Below are positions 47,702-57,582 of a stretch of 64,000 bases of DNA, piece after piece. Source of the DNA: Chromobacterium violaceum ATCC 12472 (lineage in GTDB: Bacteria > Pseudomonadota > Gammaproteobacteria > Burkholderiales > Chromobacteriaceae); the NCBI RefSeq assembly GCF_000007705.1, contig NC_005085.1, forward strand, positions 4,039,752 to 4,103,751. The letters are read 5' to 3'. Both the position numbers and the translations under genes were made by a program. The notes under the pieces are model-generated. The model was given only the letters and a program-made list of their open reading frames with translations. It made no database searches and was not told the DNA's origin. Position 1 is the first letter of the stretch, and the number at the start of each line of letters is the position of its first letter.

Positions 47702-48319
47702 TTATTTCTTCGCGCAGGACATGCGGCGGCGTTTGAGCCAGACGAAGCCGACCACCAGCAGCAGCACCGCCACCACGGTCAGGATCCCCGCTTGGCCGCG
47801 GTGCACCATCGTCATCAGCCAGTCGCGGTTCGCCGCGCCATAATAGCCAAGATAGACCCAGACCGGCACCGAGATCAGCGCGGCGAAGCCATCCATGATC
47901 AGGAAGCGCCAATAGGACACGCGCCGGGTCATGCCGGCGGTGATGAAGATCGGGGAACGCAGGCCTGGCAGGAAACGGGCGACGAACAGCACCCAGTTGC
48001 CGTATTTCTCGAACTTCTCCTGCACCGCCTCGAAGCGTTCCTGGGTCAGGATGCGGGCGATGGGCTTGAAGCGCAGCACCTTGTGGCCGAAGATCCGCCC
48101 GGCCAGAAACATGATGCCGTCGCCGACCAGCACGCCGGCCATGCCGACCACGAACATGTAATGCACATTGGCGTAGCCCAGGCCAGAAATCACGCCGCCG
48201 GCCACCAGGGTGATGTCCTCGGGAATCGGCACCCCGAAACCGCAAACCAGCAACACCGCGAACACAGCCACGTAGCCGTAGCCAGCGAAAAAATCGAGAA
48301 GTATCTGCAGAGTATCCAT
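47702..48319 (-). CDS. DedA-family membrane protein
   Basis: A 205-residue DedA/Tvp38 (SNARE-associated) inner-membrane protein. These are linked to undecaprenyl-phosphate or phospholipid flipping and membrane homeostasis. FGVPIPEDITLVAGGVISGL carries the conserved glutamate/aspartate and FVARFLPGLRSPIFITAGMT the conserved arginine pair. Several hydrophobic helices precede and follow, and the C-terminus is basic (KRRRMSCAKK). It is divergent from alr. Confidence 0.93.
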   Translation of the reverse strand: MDTLQILLDFFAGYGYVAVFAVLLVCGFGVPIPEDITLVAGGVISGLGYANVHYMFVVGMAGVLVGDGIMFLAGRIFGHKVLRFKPIARILTQERFEAVQEKFEKYGNWVLFVARFLPGLRSPIFITAGMTRRVSYWRFLIMDGFAALISVPVWVYLGYYGAANRDWLMTMVHRGQAGILTVVAVLLLVVGFVWLKRRRMSCAKK

Positions 48320-48390
48320 CTAGTATTCCGTCCGCCGGCTCATTCCAAATCGTCGCGATCAAGCGGCTGGGCGGCTAATGTCCATGCACG

Positions 48391-48412
48391 GAGGTGTATA
48401 ATAGCACACCTC
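48391..48412. promoter_or_regulatory. alr -10 box inside an inverted repeat
   Basis: GAGGTGT (48391-48397) and ACACCTC (48406-48412) are perfect 7-bp arms. A consensus TATAAT at 48397-48402 lies across the spacer. A start near 48409 would give a 23-base leader to the alr ATG. Confidence 0.65.
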
Positions 48413-48431
48413 TCCTACACGCTTTCTTGAC

Positions 48432-49505
48432 ATGACACGCCCTATCCGGCTGGAGATTTCCCTCCCGGCCATCCGCCATAATTTCCTGTTCACCCGCCAG
48501 CATTCCCAGGCCCGCAGCCTGTTCGCCGTGATCAAGGCGAACGCCTACGGCCACGGCTTATTGGACACTGCAAAGGCGTTGGCCGATCAGGCCGACGGTT
48601 TTGCCCTGCTCAATATCGAAGATGCCGTGCGCCTGCGCGAAGCGGGATTCGATCACCCCATCTCGCTGCTGGAGGGACCGTTCGACGCGGCCGAAGCCGC
48701 CGCGATGGCCGATTACCGCCTGGGCGGCGCGGTCCACTCACAACAACAGATGGACTGGCTGGCCAAAGGTTCCGCGGATCGGCCCATCGACGTCTGGCTG
48801 AAAATCAACAGCGGCATGAACCGGCTGGGTTTCCGCCCGCAAGAGGCCGCCGCCGCCCAAGCCCGGTTGCAGGCGCTGCCCGGCGCGCGGCTGACCGCGG
48901 TCATGACCCACTTCGCCACCGCCGATGAAGATTACGGCGTCGCCGAGCAATGGGCCCGCTTCGAGCCGGTGGCCGTCGCCAGCGGACTGAAGGTCTGCGC
49001 CGCCAATTCCGCCGCACTGCTGCGCCATCCGCATACCCACGGCGACATCGGCCGCCCCGGCATCGTGCTCTACGGCGCCTCGCCGTTCGAAAACGAAACC
49101 GGCGCCGGCCTCGGCCTGATGCCGGCGATGACGCTGTCGGCCGACATCATCGCCGTGCAACAGCTGCAACCCGGCGACGCGGTGGGCTACGGCCGGCGTT
49201 TCATCGCCGACCGGGCCATGCGCATCGGCGTGGTCGCCTGCGGCTACGCCGACGGCTATCCTCGCGTCGCCGCCAACGGCGCGCCGGCGGCGGTGGACGG
49301 CCAACCCTGTCGACTGGCGGGCCGGGTATCGATGGACATGCTGACGGTGGATATCAGCCATCTGCCCCAGGCCGGCGTCGGCAGCCGGGTGGAGCTGTGG
49401 GGGCCAAACGCGCCGATAGAGAAAGTGGCCGCGGCCGCCGGCACCATCAGCTACGAGCTGATGAGCGCGGTGATGCCGCGGGTACCGCGCGTCGTGCGCA
49501 GCTGA
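48432..49505 (+). CDS. alr: Alanine racemase
   Basis: A 357-residue PLP enzyme that makes D-alanine for peptidoglycan. The PLP lysine is K35 in LFAVIKANAYGHG. WLKINSGMNRLGF, GDIGRPGIVLYGASPFE, ACGYADGYPR and MDMLTVDIS are the expected blocks, including the second catalytic tyrosine region. The start MTRPIRLEISLPAIRHN is at 48432 after a perfect TATAAT box. Its last 59 bases overlap the 3' end of the convergent rhomboid protease gene. Confidence 0.95.
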   Translation: MTRPIRLEISLPAIRHNFLFTRQHSQARSLFAVIKANAYGHGLLDTAKALADQADGFALLNIEDAVRLREAGFDHPISLLEGPFDAAEAAAMADYRLGGAVHSQQQMDWLAKGSADRPIDVWLKINSGMNRLGFRPQEAAAAQARLQALPGARLTAVMTHFATADEDYGVAEQWARFEPVAVASGLKVCAANSAALLRHPHTHGDIGRPGIVLYGASPFENETGAGLGLMPAMTLSADIIAVQQLQPGDAVGYGRRFIADRAMRIGVVACGYADGYPRVAANGAPAAVDGQPCRLAGRVSMDMLTVDISHLPQAGVGSRVELWGPNAPIEKVAAAAGTISYELMSAVMPRVPRVVRS

Positions 49506-50007
49506 GTCCAAGCAGCAGCGGCGGCGCCAGCAAGGCGCCGCAGACATGCGCCGACCACAGCACCGGCTCGCCGCCCGGCCCCAGATTCGGCCACATGCCC
49601 TGCCAAGCCAAACGCAACAGCAGCGCCGCCGCCAGCCAAGGGCCGGCGGTTTCGCTCCGCTTCAACCAGGCCACTGCCGCCCACCAGCCATAAACCACGC
49701 CCGATGCGCCGAGGAAAGGCTGCGGTTCGGGCGGGATCATCTGCAGCCCTGCGATCAGCCAGGGCAATAGCAACGCCAGCGCGCACAACGCCCAGGCCGC
49801 GCGCCGCCCGCCCAGGCCGGCCAGTAATAGCAAGCTGGCGCTGTTCAATGCCGCGTGCCGCCAGTCGGCATGCACCCAACTGGCGGTGAAAGCCCTCCAC
49901 CACTCGCCGTCTATGGACGGATTGAAGAGCCAGCGCCGCGCCGCCTCGCCCCAAGGCGCCAGCAGCGGCAGCAGCGCCGGCAACAGGCTGGCCGGCGGCA
50001 GCCTCAC
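49447..50007 (-). CDS. Rhombosortase-type rhomboid protease
   Basis: A 186-residue six-helix membrane serine protease of the rhombosortase group, which trims the C-terminal sorting signals of secreted proteins. FTASWVHADWRHAALNSASL holds the conserved histidine/asparagine region. The catalytic serine is in FLGASGVVYGWW (GxSG) and the histidine in WSAHVCGALLA. GTG 50007 overlaps the nuclease TGA by four bases; TTG 50022 is an alternative. It is therefore coupled to the nuclease whose C-terminus looks like its substrate. Its 3' end overlaps alr tail-to-tail. Confidence 0.85.
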   Translation of the reverse strand: MRLPPASLLPALLPLLAPWGEAARRWLFNPSIDGEWWRAFTASWVHADWRHAALNSASLLLLAGLGGRRAAWALCALALLLPWLIAGLQMIPPEPQPFLGASGVVYGWWAAVAWLKRSETAGPWLAAALLLRLAWQGMWPNLGPGGEPVLWSAHVCGALLAPPLLLGLSCARRAVPAASPRSSARS

Positions 50008-51917
50008 CTGCGTCGGCGCCAAGCCAGGAAACCGGCGAGACCGAGCATGCCCAGGGCGACCTCGTCGGCGCCGGCGATCGGGACCAGCTGCAGATCCACG
50101 TACAAGGGGTCGTGGTCGGACGAACGGTAGGCGTCGGGCGCGTAGTAATTCTGCCGCTGCTCGGCGGACTTGAACTCGCTGCCGTATTCGAGCGCGGTCG
50201 GCTCATCGGCGTTGATGTGCCATTCACCGGCGTCGGCCACCCATTTGACCAGCGAAGCGTCGGCCAGCGCATGGTCGAGGTTGCCGGACTCGCCCTGGTA
50301 AACATAGGAGTAGGCGTCCTTCTGGAAACGCGCCAGCAGATTGGACAAGCCGCCGTCCTCGAAGGCGCGGATCGGGTCCTCCTTGGCGTAGGCGTTCATG
50401 TCGCCCATCACCAGCAGCCCTTCCTTGGCGGACGCGCCGCGCTGCTTCGCCCACTTCACCAGATCGCGCGCGGCCTGCACACGGGTCAGATTGCAATTGC
50501 CCTGGCCGTCGCCGGTATCCGCGTCGGGCGCGCCATCCACCTTGACCTGATCGCAGCTGCTGCCCTTGGACTTCAGATGGTTGACCACCAGCGTCAGCTT
50601 CTTGCCGTCGGCGGCGAAAGTTTGCGCCAGGCTGAGGCGGTTCTTGCCCGGATCGCCCACCGTCAGCGCCTGCGCGGCGCCGTCGGGCTTCACCCGCGAC
50701 GGACGGTAGAGCATGCCGGTGGTGATGGCGTCGGTGCCGATCTTCGGCAAGCCGGGATCGACGAAGCGATATTGCTTGTCGGCCGCCTGGCCGGCATTCA
50801 ACGCGTCGACCAGCTCCTTCACCGCCGATTGCGGGCCGAATCCGTCGTTTTCCAGTTCCATCAGACCCAGCACGTCGGCGTCCAGCTGGCGGATGGCGCT
50901 GACGATCTTGGCCTTCTGCCGCAGGAAGTCGTCGCGGGTCTTCGCGCCGCGCTCGGTCGGAAAGCCGCCCCCCAATCCGTCGCCGTTGAAAAAATTGAGC
51001 ACGTTGAAGCTGGCCACCCGCAGGTGGCCCGCCTTTCGCGCCGGCGCCGCCGAGCGCGCATTGGCAGCCGATACCTGCGGCGGGGACAGCGGCTGCACGC
51101 GATAAGCGCCGTTGCTGAACGACACCACGCCGGCGAGGCCATCCAGTCTATCCCCCACCCGCAGCGTATTGGCTGCCGACAAGCCTCCGGGAGCGGGCAG
51201 CCAGGCGTCGGCGTTCTGCCAGGTTTTTCCGTCATCCAGCAGCACGCGGTCGCGCGGATTGGCGGCGCGCAGCGCCTGGGCCTCGGCGCTGCCGGGGCGA
51301 TAGCGCTGGGTAGGCACCCATTGCCGCGGCTGGCTGGACAAGGTCAGCTCGCCGTAGCGGCCGTAGTTGTAGCTGTCGATGACATACAGCGGCTGCTCGA
51401 ACTTGACCGCCATGCCGGCCAGCGACTCCAGCTGGGCCGCGTCGCCGCTCAGCGGCAGGCGCAATGCCACCGGCGCCAGCTCGCCCTGATAGCCGCACGC
51501 CTGCACATCGCCGGCGGCAGCCGGCTGCAGCTGGGTTTCGGTGCGCGTGTCGCCCTTGCGGCCGAATTCCAGCACCTTTCCGCGCACGCCGACCACGTCG
51601 CCGGCCTTCAGCGCCGGCAGCGCCAGCTTGCCGGTATAGACGTAGATGCCCTCTGAAGTGGCGGGGTCGGCGTCCTGGTTCTGCGGCGCTTCCTGGATGA
51701 AAAAGCCCACCGGGCCGTCCTTGCCGTACAGCAGGCTGCTGACCACGCCCTGCACGGCGACGGTCTTGCCCTGCATCGGGCTTTGAGCGCCATTGCCCTG
51801 GACCTGGTGGATGCGCGCGTCCGGCAAGCTGCAGGCGGCATGCGCCTGCAGGCCGGCGAGCGCCAGCGCAGCCGCGACGGCGGCGCGGGAAAGGGGAAAT
51901 GCGGCTATTGTTCTCAT
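50004..51917 (-). CDS. Secreted ExeM/NucH-type endonuclease with C-terminal sorting tail
   Basis: A 637-residue extracellular nuclease. Residues 1-27 are a signal peptide (ending LAGLQAHA). An OB-fold-like region covers about 30-270 (GKTVAVQGVVSSLLYGKDGP). An endonuclease/exonuclease/phosphatase domain covers about 295-610 and has LRVASFNVLNFFNGDG, VLGLMELENDG, NRLSLAQTFA, LVVNHLKSKGS, LLVMGDMNAYAKEDPI and RSSDHDPLYVDLQL with the active-site histidines and acidic residues. The C-terminus (PIAGADEVALGMLGLAGFLA plus WRRRR) is a hydrophobic helix with an arginine stop, like a GlyGly-CTERM signal but lacking the Gly-Gly. Confidence 0.92.
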   Translation of the reverse strand: MRTIAAFPLSRAAVAAALALAGLQAHAACSLPDARIHQVQGNGAQSPMQGKTVAVQGVVSSLLYGKDGPVGFFIQEAPQNQDADPATSEGIYVYTGKLALPALKAGDVVGVRGKVLEFGRKGDTRTETQLQPAAAGDVQACGYQGELAPVALRLPLSGDAAQLESLAGMAVKFEQPLYVIDSYNYGRYGELTLSSQPRQWVPTQRYRPGSAEAQALRAANPRDRVLLDDGKTWQNADAWLPAPGGLSAANTLRVGDRLDGLAGVVSFSNGAYRVQPLSPPQVSAANARSAAPARKAGHLRVASFNVLNFFNGDGLGGGFPTERGAKTRDDFLRQKAKIVSAIRQLDADVLGLMELENDGFGPQSAVKELVDALNAGQAADKQYRFVDPGLPKIGTDAITTGMLYRPSRVKPDGAAQALTVGDPGKNRLSLAQTFAADGKKLTLVVNHLKSKGSSCDQVKVDGAPDADTGDGQGNCNLTRVQAARDLVKWAKQRGASAKEGLLVMGDMNAYAKEDPIRAFEDGGLSNLLARFQKDAYSYVYQGESGNLDHALADASLVKWVADAGEWHINADEPTALEYGSEFKSAEQRQNYYAPDAYRSSDHDPLYVDLQLVPIAGADEVALGMLGLAGFLAWRRRR

Positions 51918-52063
51918 CTTGTTGTCATCCTGAGTAGAGGTGCGGCAATTCTATCCACAGATTGATGACATTCAAGTTTATTATTATCGGAAAACAAATT
52001 TTGGATGAAAAAAATGCCAACCCGTACAGGTCGGCATTCTTTTCAGACCGCGCGACGGAACGC

Positions 52064-53401
52064 TCAGGCAGAGACTTTCTCGATCGCCGCGGCAATGGCT
52101 TTCGCCCAGGTGTCGGCCAGGGCCTTGTCGTCGGCCTCCACCATCACCCGCACCACCGGCTCGGTGCCGGATGGGCGCAACACCACGCGGCCGCGGCCCT
52201 GCAGCGCGGCCTCGGCCTCGGCCAGCGGCGCCGCCGAGGCGGCCTTCCAGTCGCAGCCGTTGTGGCGCACATTGATCAGCGTCTGCGGGAATGGCCGCCA
52301 GTCGGCGCAGATCTCGGCCAGGCTCAAGCCCAGCTGCTTCAGGCTGGCCAGCACCTGCAGGCTGGAAATGATGCCGTCGCCGGTGCTGTGCTTGTCCAGG
52401 CAAAGAATATGGCCGGACGCCTCGCCGCCCACCTGCCAGCCGTCCGCATGCAGCATTTCCAGCACGTAGCGGTCGCCTACCTTGGCGCGGCCAAAGGGCA
52501 CGCCCTGCTTTTGCAGCGCCAGCTCCATCGCCATATTGGTCATCACGGTGCCGACCACGCCGCCCTTCAATTCGCCGCGCGCGGCGCGCGCCTTGGCGAT
52601 CACGTAGATCAGCTGGTCGCCATCGTAGACGCGGCCGGCGGCGTCCACCATGATCAGGCGGTCGCCGTCGCCGTCCAGCGCGATGCCGAAGTCGGCCTGG
52701 TGCTCCAGCACCGCCATCTGCAAGGTCTTGGGATAGGTGGCGCCCACCTTGTCGTTGATGTTGTAGCCGTTGGGTTCGCAGCCGATCTCCACCAGCTCGG
52801 CCCCCAGCTCGTGAAACACCTTGGGGGCGATGTGGTAAGTGGCGCCGTTGGCGCAGTCGACCACCAACTTCAAGCCCTTCAGGCTGAGCTCGTTGGGGAA
52901 GGTGCTCTTGCAGAATTCGATGTAGCGCTCGGCGGCGCCGTCGATGCGGCGGGCACGGCCCAGCTCCAGCGACGGATTGGTGGCCATGGGCTGGTCCAGC
53001 ATCGCCTCGATCTCCAGCTCCAACGCGTCGTCCAGCTTGTTGCCGCCTTCGGCGAAGAACTTGATGCCGTTATCCTGGAATGGATTGTGCGAGGCGGAGA
53101 TCACCACGCCGGCCTCCAGCCGCAGCGCGCGGGTCAGGTAGGCGATGCCGGGCGTCGGCAACGGGCCGGTCAACAGCACGTTGACGCCGGCGGCGGTAAA
53201 ACCAGCTTGCAGCGCCGCTTCCAGCATATAACCGGAAATACGGGTGTCCTTGCCGATCAGCACGGTGGGACGGCTGTCCTGGTCATGGTTGACCAGCACG
53301 CGGCCGGCCGCGTAACCCAGCTTCATCACGAATTCGGGCGTGATCGGAAATTTGCCGACCTCGCCGCGCACGCCATCGGTGCCGAAATATTTGCGACTCA
53401 T
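52064..53401 (-). CDS. glmM: Phosphoglucosamine mutase
   Basis: A 445-residue enzyme that converts glucosamine 6-phosphate to glucosamine 1-phosphate for peptidoglycan and lipopolysaccharide. The opening [20 protein letters not shown] is typical. The phosphoserine is S104 in [10 protein letters not shown]. The metal loop is [13 protein letters not shown], the sugar-binding loop [11 protein letters not shown] and the phosphate loop [16 protein letters not shown]. It follows folP by 87 bases in the ftsH-folP-glmM series. Confidence 0.97.
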   Translation of the reverse strand: MSRKYFGTDGVRGEVGKFPITPEFVMKLGYAAGRVLVNHDQDSRPTVLIGKDTRISGYMLEAALQAGFTAAGVNVLLTGPLPTPGIAYLTRALRLEAGVVISASHNPFQDNGIKFFAEGGNKLDDALELEIEAMLDQPMATNPSLELGRARRIDGAAERYIEFCKSTFPNELSLKGLKLVVDCANGATYHIAPKVFHELGAELVEIGCEPNGYNINDKVGATYPKTLQMAVLEHQADFGIALDGDGDRLIMVDAAGRVYDGDQLIYVIAKARAARGELKGGVVGTVMTNMAMELALQKQGVPFGRAKVGDRYVLEMLHADGWQVGGEASGHILCLDKHSTGDGIISSLQVLASLKQLGLSLAEICADWRPFPQTLINVRHNGCDWKAASAAPLAEAEAALQGRGRVVLRPSGTEPVVRVMVEADDKALADTWAKAIAAAIEKVSA

Positions 53402-53488
53402 TCAGTATTCTCTGTATCGGTTCAATGCCTTGACAGGCTCGATGCCCGCCATTTTGCCACCACCGCCGGGTGGAAAACCAGCTTCAAA

Positions 53489-54325
53489 TCAAGAATCCCG
53501 CAGCGCCTGCCACAGTTGCAGCGCCTGCCGAGTCGCCTGGACATCGTGCACGCGGATCACCGCCGCGCCGCGCCGCGCCGACTCCAGCGCCGCGGCGACG
53601 CTGGCGCCCAGCCGCAGGGAGGGCTCACGCTCGCCCGTGATCGCGCCCAGCATGGACTTGCGCGACAGGCCCACCAGCTGCGGCGCGCCGGCGATGCGTT
53701 CGATCTCGTCCAGCCGTTTGAGCAAGGCCAGATTGTGCTCCAGCGTCTTGCCGAAGCCGAAGCCCGGATCGACCAACAGACGCTCGCGGACGATGCCGGC
53801 GTCCAGACACAGCTGGACCCGGCGCTTCAGGTAATCGGCCACCTCGGCCACCACGTCGCCATATTCGGGCCGGTCTTGCATCGTGTCCGGGTTGCCCTGC
53901 TTATGCATCAGGCACACCGCGGCGCGGCTGGCGGCAACCAGCGGCAACGCGCCCTCGTCTTCCAGCGCGGACACGTCGTTGATCAAATCCACCGCGCCCA
54001 GCAGCAATGCCTCGCGCATCACCTCGGCCCGGCGCGTGTCCAGCGACAGCGGCACGCCGATGCCGCGCAGCTTCTCCAGCACCGGCAGCACCCGCGCCAT
54101 CTCCTCTTCCGCGCTGACGAAAGGCGCGCCGGGGCGGGTGGACTCGCCGCCGATGTCGAGGATGTCCGCGCCTTCGGCCAGCATCGCCTCGGCGCGCGCG
54201 AGCGCGTCGTCGATGCGGTTGAAGCGGCCGCCGTCGGAGAAGGAATCCGGCGTGACATTCAGGATGCCCATCACCAGCGGACGGGACAACTCGAGCGCGA
54301 AACGCCCGCATTGCAAGGTTTTCAT
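53489..54325 (-). CDS. folP: Dihydropteroate synthase
   Basis: A 278-residue TIM-barrel folate enzyme that joins p-aminobenzoate to dihydropterin pyrophosphate, the sulfonamide target. VMGILNVTPDSFSDGGRF near residue 18 and ILDIGGESTRPGAPFVSAEE are the two DHPS signatures. LSLDTRRAEV, LINDVSALED, LMHKQGNPDTMQ and VDPGFGFGKTLEHNL follow. ATG 54325 is chosen from the family N-terminus. It lies 100 bases after ftsH; a hairpin separates them. Confidence 0.97.
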   Translation of the reverse strand: MKTLQCGRFALELSRPLVMGILNVTPDSFSDGGRFNRIDDALARAEAMLAEGADILDIGGESTRPGAPFVSAEEEMARVLPVLEKLRGIGVPLSLDTRRAEVMREALLLGAVDLINDVSALEDEGALPLVAASRAAVCLMHKQGNPDTMQDRPEYGDVVAEVADYLKRRVQLCLDAGIVRERLLVDPGFGFGKTLEHNLALLKRLDEIERIAGAPQLVGLSRKSMLGAITGEREPSLRLGASVAAALESARRGAAVIRVHDVQATRQALQLWQALRDS

Positions 54326-54377
54326 TTTGACTCTGGTTCCTGGCGCCCCCGCCGGAGCGACGGGGAGCGGAAAGCAA

Positions 54378-54409
54378 AACCGGGCAAGCCCGCAAAGGCT
54401 TGCCCGGTT
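54378..54409 (-). terminator. Hairpin between ftsH and folP
   Basis: A 13-bp perfect stem (54378-54390 with 54397-54409), followed on the minus strand by a broken T-rich stretch. It is likely a partial terminator after ftsH that lets some transcripts read into folP. Confidence 0.7.
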
Positions 54410-54425
54410 GAAGAGAATGCGGCGG

Positions 54426-56345
54426 TCAGACTTCCTGGGCCGGGTCCGAGGTGGCCGACGGCGCCGCCGGCTCCTCCGATTCGGCCGGCTTCTCCTCCGC
54501 CTTGGCGGCGAAACCGGAGCCCGGCTTGGGCGGACGCGGCGGCTTGCCATCCATGATGTCGTTGATCTGCTCGGCGTCGATGGTTTCCCATTCCAGCAGC
54601 GCGGCGGTCATCGCCTCCACCTTGTCGCGGTTCTCTTCCAGCAGGCGGCGCGCCAGCGCGTACTGCTCGTCGATGATGCGGCGGATTTCGGCGTCCACCT
54701 GTTGCAGCGTCGCTTCCGACAGGTTCTTGTGGGTGGTGATCGAGCGGCCGAGGAAGACCTCGCCCTCGTTTTCGCCGTACACCATCGGGCCCAGCTTGTC
54801 GGACATGCCGTAGCGGGTGACCATGTCGCGCGCCATCTGCGTCGCGCGCTCGAAGTCGTTGCTGGCGCCGGTGGTCATCTGGTTCATGAACAGCTCTTCG
54901 GCGATGCGGCCGCCGAACAGGATGGCCAGACGGTCCATCAGGTAGCCGCGGTCGTAGGCGAAGCGGTCCTGTTCCGGCAGCTGCATGGTCACGCCCAGCG
55001 CGCGGCCGCGCGGGATGATGGTGACCTTGTGCACCGGGTCGGACTTCGGCAGCAGCTTGGCGACGACGGCGTGGCCGGACTCGTGGTAGGCGGTGTTGCG
55101 CTTCTCCTCCTCGGTCATCACCATGCTGCGGCGCTCGGCGCCCATCATGATCTTGTCCTTGGCGGACTCCAGGTCCTCCATGTCCACCAGGCGCTTGTTG
55201 CGGCGGGCAGCGAACAGGGCGGCCTCGTTGATCAGGTTGGCGAGGTCGGCGCCGGAGAAGCCCGGCGTGCCGCGCGCGATCACCTCGGCGTTGACGTCGG
55301 CTGCGATCGGCACCTTGCGCATGTGCACGTTCAGGATCTGCTCGCGGCCGCGGATGTCCGGCAGCGGCACGATCACCTGGCGGTCGAAGCGGCCCGGACG
55401 CTGCAGCGCCGGGTCCAGCACGTCCGGACGGTTGGTCGCGGCGATCACGATCACGGTGGAATTGGTGTCGAAGCCGTCCATCTCCACCAAGAGCTGGTTC
55501 AGCGTCTGCTCGCGCTCGTCGTTGCCGCCGCCGAGGCCGGCGCCGCGCTGGCGGCCGACCGCGTCGATTTCGTCGATGAAGATGATGCACGGGGAGTTCT
55601 TCTTCGCCTGCTCGAACATGTCGCGCACGCGGGCCGCGCCCACGCCGACGAACATTTCGACGAAGTCGGAACCGGAAATGCTGAAGAACGGCACCTTGGC
55701 CTCGCCGGCGATGGCCTTGGCCAGCAAGGTTTTACCGGTGCCCGGGCTGCCTGCCAGCAGGATGCCGCGCGGGATGCGGCCGCCCAGGCTCTGGTAGCGG
55801 GAAGGATCGCGCAGGTAGTCGACGATCTCCTTCACTTCTTCCTTGGCCTCGTCGCAGCCCGCCACGTCGGCGAACACCACGGTGTTGGCGTCCTGGTCCA
55901 GCATGCGCGCCTTGCTCTTGCCGAACGAGAACGCGCCGCCCTTGCCGCCGCCCTGCATCTGGCGCATGAAGAACACCCACACGCCGATCAACAGCAGCAT
56001 CGGGAACCAGCTGATGAAGATGCTCATCAGCATCGACGGCTCCTCCTCCGGCTTGGCGGAGAAGCGGACGTTGTTCTTGATCAGGTCGTCGACCAGCTGC
56101 GGATCGTACGGCGCGAAGGTGGAAAACGCGGTGCCGTCGGTCAGCTTGCCTTTCAGCCACTGGCCGCGCAGCGGATGCCCCTCGATGGTCAGGGATTGCA
56201 CCTTGCCCGACTCGACATCGCTGACGAACTGCGAGTACTCGAGCTGGTTCTGAGTGTCCTGGCGCTTGTTGAACTGATTGAAGACGGTCATCAGCACCAG
56301 GCCGATGATCACCCAGATGGCGATGTTTTTGCCGATATTGTTCAC
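54426..56345 (-). CDS. ftsH: ATP-dependent membrane zinc protease FtsH
   Basis: A 639-residue AAA+ protease of the inner membrane. Two N-terminal transmembrane helices (about residues 5-22 and 100-122) flank a periplasmic domain. The Walker A loop is [20 protein letters not shown], Walker [20 protein letters not shown], and the second region of homology [20 protein letters not shown]. The zinc motif is [14 protein letters not shown]. The C-terminus is proline/glutamate-rich. It lies between rlmE and folP, the usual neighbours. Confidence 0.98.
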   Translation of the reverse strand: MNNIGKNIAIWVIIGLVLMTVFNQFNKRQDTQNQLEYSQFVSDVESGKVQSLTIEGHPLRGQWLKGKLTDGTAFSTFAPYDPQLVDDLIKNNVRFSAKPEEEPSMLMSIFISWFPMLLLIGVWVFFMRQMQGGGKGGAFSFGKSKARMLDQDANTVVFADVAGCDEAKEEVKEIVDYLRDPSRYQSLGGRIPRGILLAGSPGTGKTLLAKAIAGEAKVPFFSISGSDFVEMFVGVGAARVRDMFEQAKKNSPCIIFIDEIDAVGRQRGAGLGGGNDEREQTLNQLLVEMDGFDTNSTVIVIAATNRPDVLDPALQRPGRFDRQVIVPLPDIRGREQILNVHMRKVPIAADVNAEVIARGTPGFSGADLANLINEAALFAARRNKRLVDMEDLESAKDKIMMGAERRSMVMTEEEKRNTAYHESGHAVVAKLLPKSDPVHKVTIIPRGRALGVTMQLPEQDRFAYDRGYLMDRLAILFGGRIAEELFMNQMTTGASNDFERATQMARDMVTRYGMSDKLGPMVYGENEGEVFLGRSITTHKNLSEATLQQVDAEIRRIIDEQYALARRLLEENRDKVEAMTAALLEWETIDAEQINDIMDGKPPRPPKPGSGFAAKAEEKPAESEEPAAPSATSDPAQEV

Positions 56346-56426
56346 GAGTGGCGGACTCCTCTGTGCCCTGACTTTTTGGTTGCTTGTTTTGAATGGCTAC
56401 GATTGTACGCTGCGCGCCCTTTTATG

Positions 56427-57044
56427 TCAGCGGCGACCCTTGCCCAGCAGATAGATTTCACTGGAACGGTCGCGCGATGCCTTGGGCTTGCGCGTCACCA
56501 CCTCGTCGAACAGCTCGCGCATGGCCTTGAGGTAGGGTTGAAAATCGCTTCCCTGGAACACTTTGACGAGAAAGTGCCCGCCAGGTTTCAAATGATCGCG
56601 CGCAAATTCCAGCGCCAGCTCGCACAGCAGGAAACTCCTGGCCTGATCGATGGCGCTCATGCCTGACATATTGGGCGCCATGTCGGAAATTACAAGGTCG
56701 AGCGCGCGTCCATCCAATAATTGCTCGAATTCGCGCAACACCGCTTCCTCGCGGAAGTCGCCCTGGATAAAATCCACGCCCGGCACCGGATCCATGTCCA
56801 GGATGTCCAGCGCGAACACCTTGCCCTTTTCCCCGACGATGCGCGCCGCCACCTGCGACCAGCTGCCCGGCGTCGAGCCCAGGTCGGCCAGCACGGTGCC
56901 CGGCCGGATCAGCTTGTCCTTGTCGTTGATTTCCAGCAGTTTGTAGGCGGCGCGGGCGCGGTAACCGTCCTTCTGCGCCATGTGCACGTATTGATCGTTG
57001 ACGTGCTCCTGCAACCAGTTGTTGCTGCTCTTGCTTCTTGCCAT
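56427..57044 (-). CDS. rlmE: 23S rRNA (uridine-2'-O)-methyltransferase
   Basis: A 205-residue enzyme that methylates U2552 of 23S rRNA (RrmJ/FtsJ family). The SAM motif reads [17 protein letters not shown], slightly unlike the common DLGAAPGGWSQ. The catalytic K-D-K-E set is visible in [33 protein letters not shown] and [12 protein letters not shown]. The start [20 protein letters not shown] at 57044 is the family start. It lies upstream of ftsH, as in E. coli. Confidence 0.96.
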   Translation of the reverse strand: MARSKSSNNWLQEHVNDQYVHMAQKDGYRARAAYKLLEINDKDKLIRPGTVLADLGSTPGSWSQVAARIVGEKGKVFALDILDMDPVPGVDFIQGDFREEAVLREFEQLLDGRALDLVISDMAPNMSGMSAIDQARSFLLCELALEFARDHLKPGGHFLVKVFQGSDFQPYLKAMRELFDEVVTRKPKASRDRSSEIYLLGKGRR

Positions 57045-57142
57045 ACGCGGCGGTGCTTTCTGTCGTCTCACTCGTCAGGATAGCCGATGCGCGCCGGACG
57101 GCGCGCTATCCTGTTGTTTTTCGGTTATTTCAGCCCCAAACT

Positions 57143-57171
57143 TTGGGCGCAGGGCCAAATTCTAGTAGAAT
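57143..57171 (+). promoter_or_regulatory. yhbY promoter
   Basis: A -35 TTGGGC (57143-57148) and a -10 TAGAAT (57166-57171) are 17 bases apart. The predicted start is near 57178, 22 bases before the ATG. Confidence 0.65.
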
Positions 57172-57199
57172 CGCGTTTTGCTTTGAATTCCGTATTTCC

Positions 57200-57520
57200 A
57201 TGAAAATTGAACTCAAGCCGTTTCAGCGCAAGTACCTGCAGGGTCTGGCGCACGGCATCGACCCGGTGGTGATGGTGGGCAACAACGGCCTGACCGAAGC
57301 CGTGGTGCGCGAAATCGCCATCAGCCTGGACGCCCACGAACTGATCAAAGTGCGCGTGCTGGGCGACGACCGCGACGCCCGCATCGCCATGTTCGAGCAG
57401 ATCTGCGACGAACTGGGCTGCGCCCCTGTGCAGCACATCGGCAAGCTTCTGGTGCTGTGGCGCCCCAGCGACAAGGCGCGCATCGCGCTGCCGAAGAACA
57501 AGCAGGCGATGAAGGACTGA
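57200..57520 (+). CDS. yhbY: YhbY/CRM-domain RNA-binding protein
   Basis: A 106-residue CRM-domain protein associated with pre-50S ribosomal particles. It opens MKIELKPFQRKYLQGLAHGI and has the signature MVGNNGLTEAVVREIAISLD. The HELIKVRVLGDDRDAR and GKLLVLWRPSDKARIALPK blocks complete the fold. The start lies just after a predicted promoter. It is divergent from rlmE, a common arrangement, and ends at a strong terminator. Confidence 0.95.
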   Translation: MKIELKPFQRKYLQGLAHGIDPVVMVGNNGLTEAVVREIAISLDAHELIKVRVLGDDRDARIAMFEQICDELGCAPVQHIGKLLVLWRPSDKARIALPKNKQAMKD

Positions 57521-57540
57521 GTCCTCCCGCCCGGCGGATG

Positions 57541-57573
57541 AAAAAAAGCGGTGGCTTTGCCACCGCTTTTTTT
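57541..57573. terminator. Bidirectional terminator (yhbY / DUF4149)
   Basis: A 15-bp perfect stem (57541-57555 with 57559-57573, TTT loop), with seven A and seven T residues at the outer ends. Confidence 0.95.
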
Positions 57574-57582
57574 ATCGCCGCG

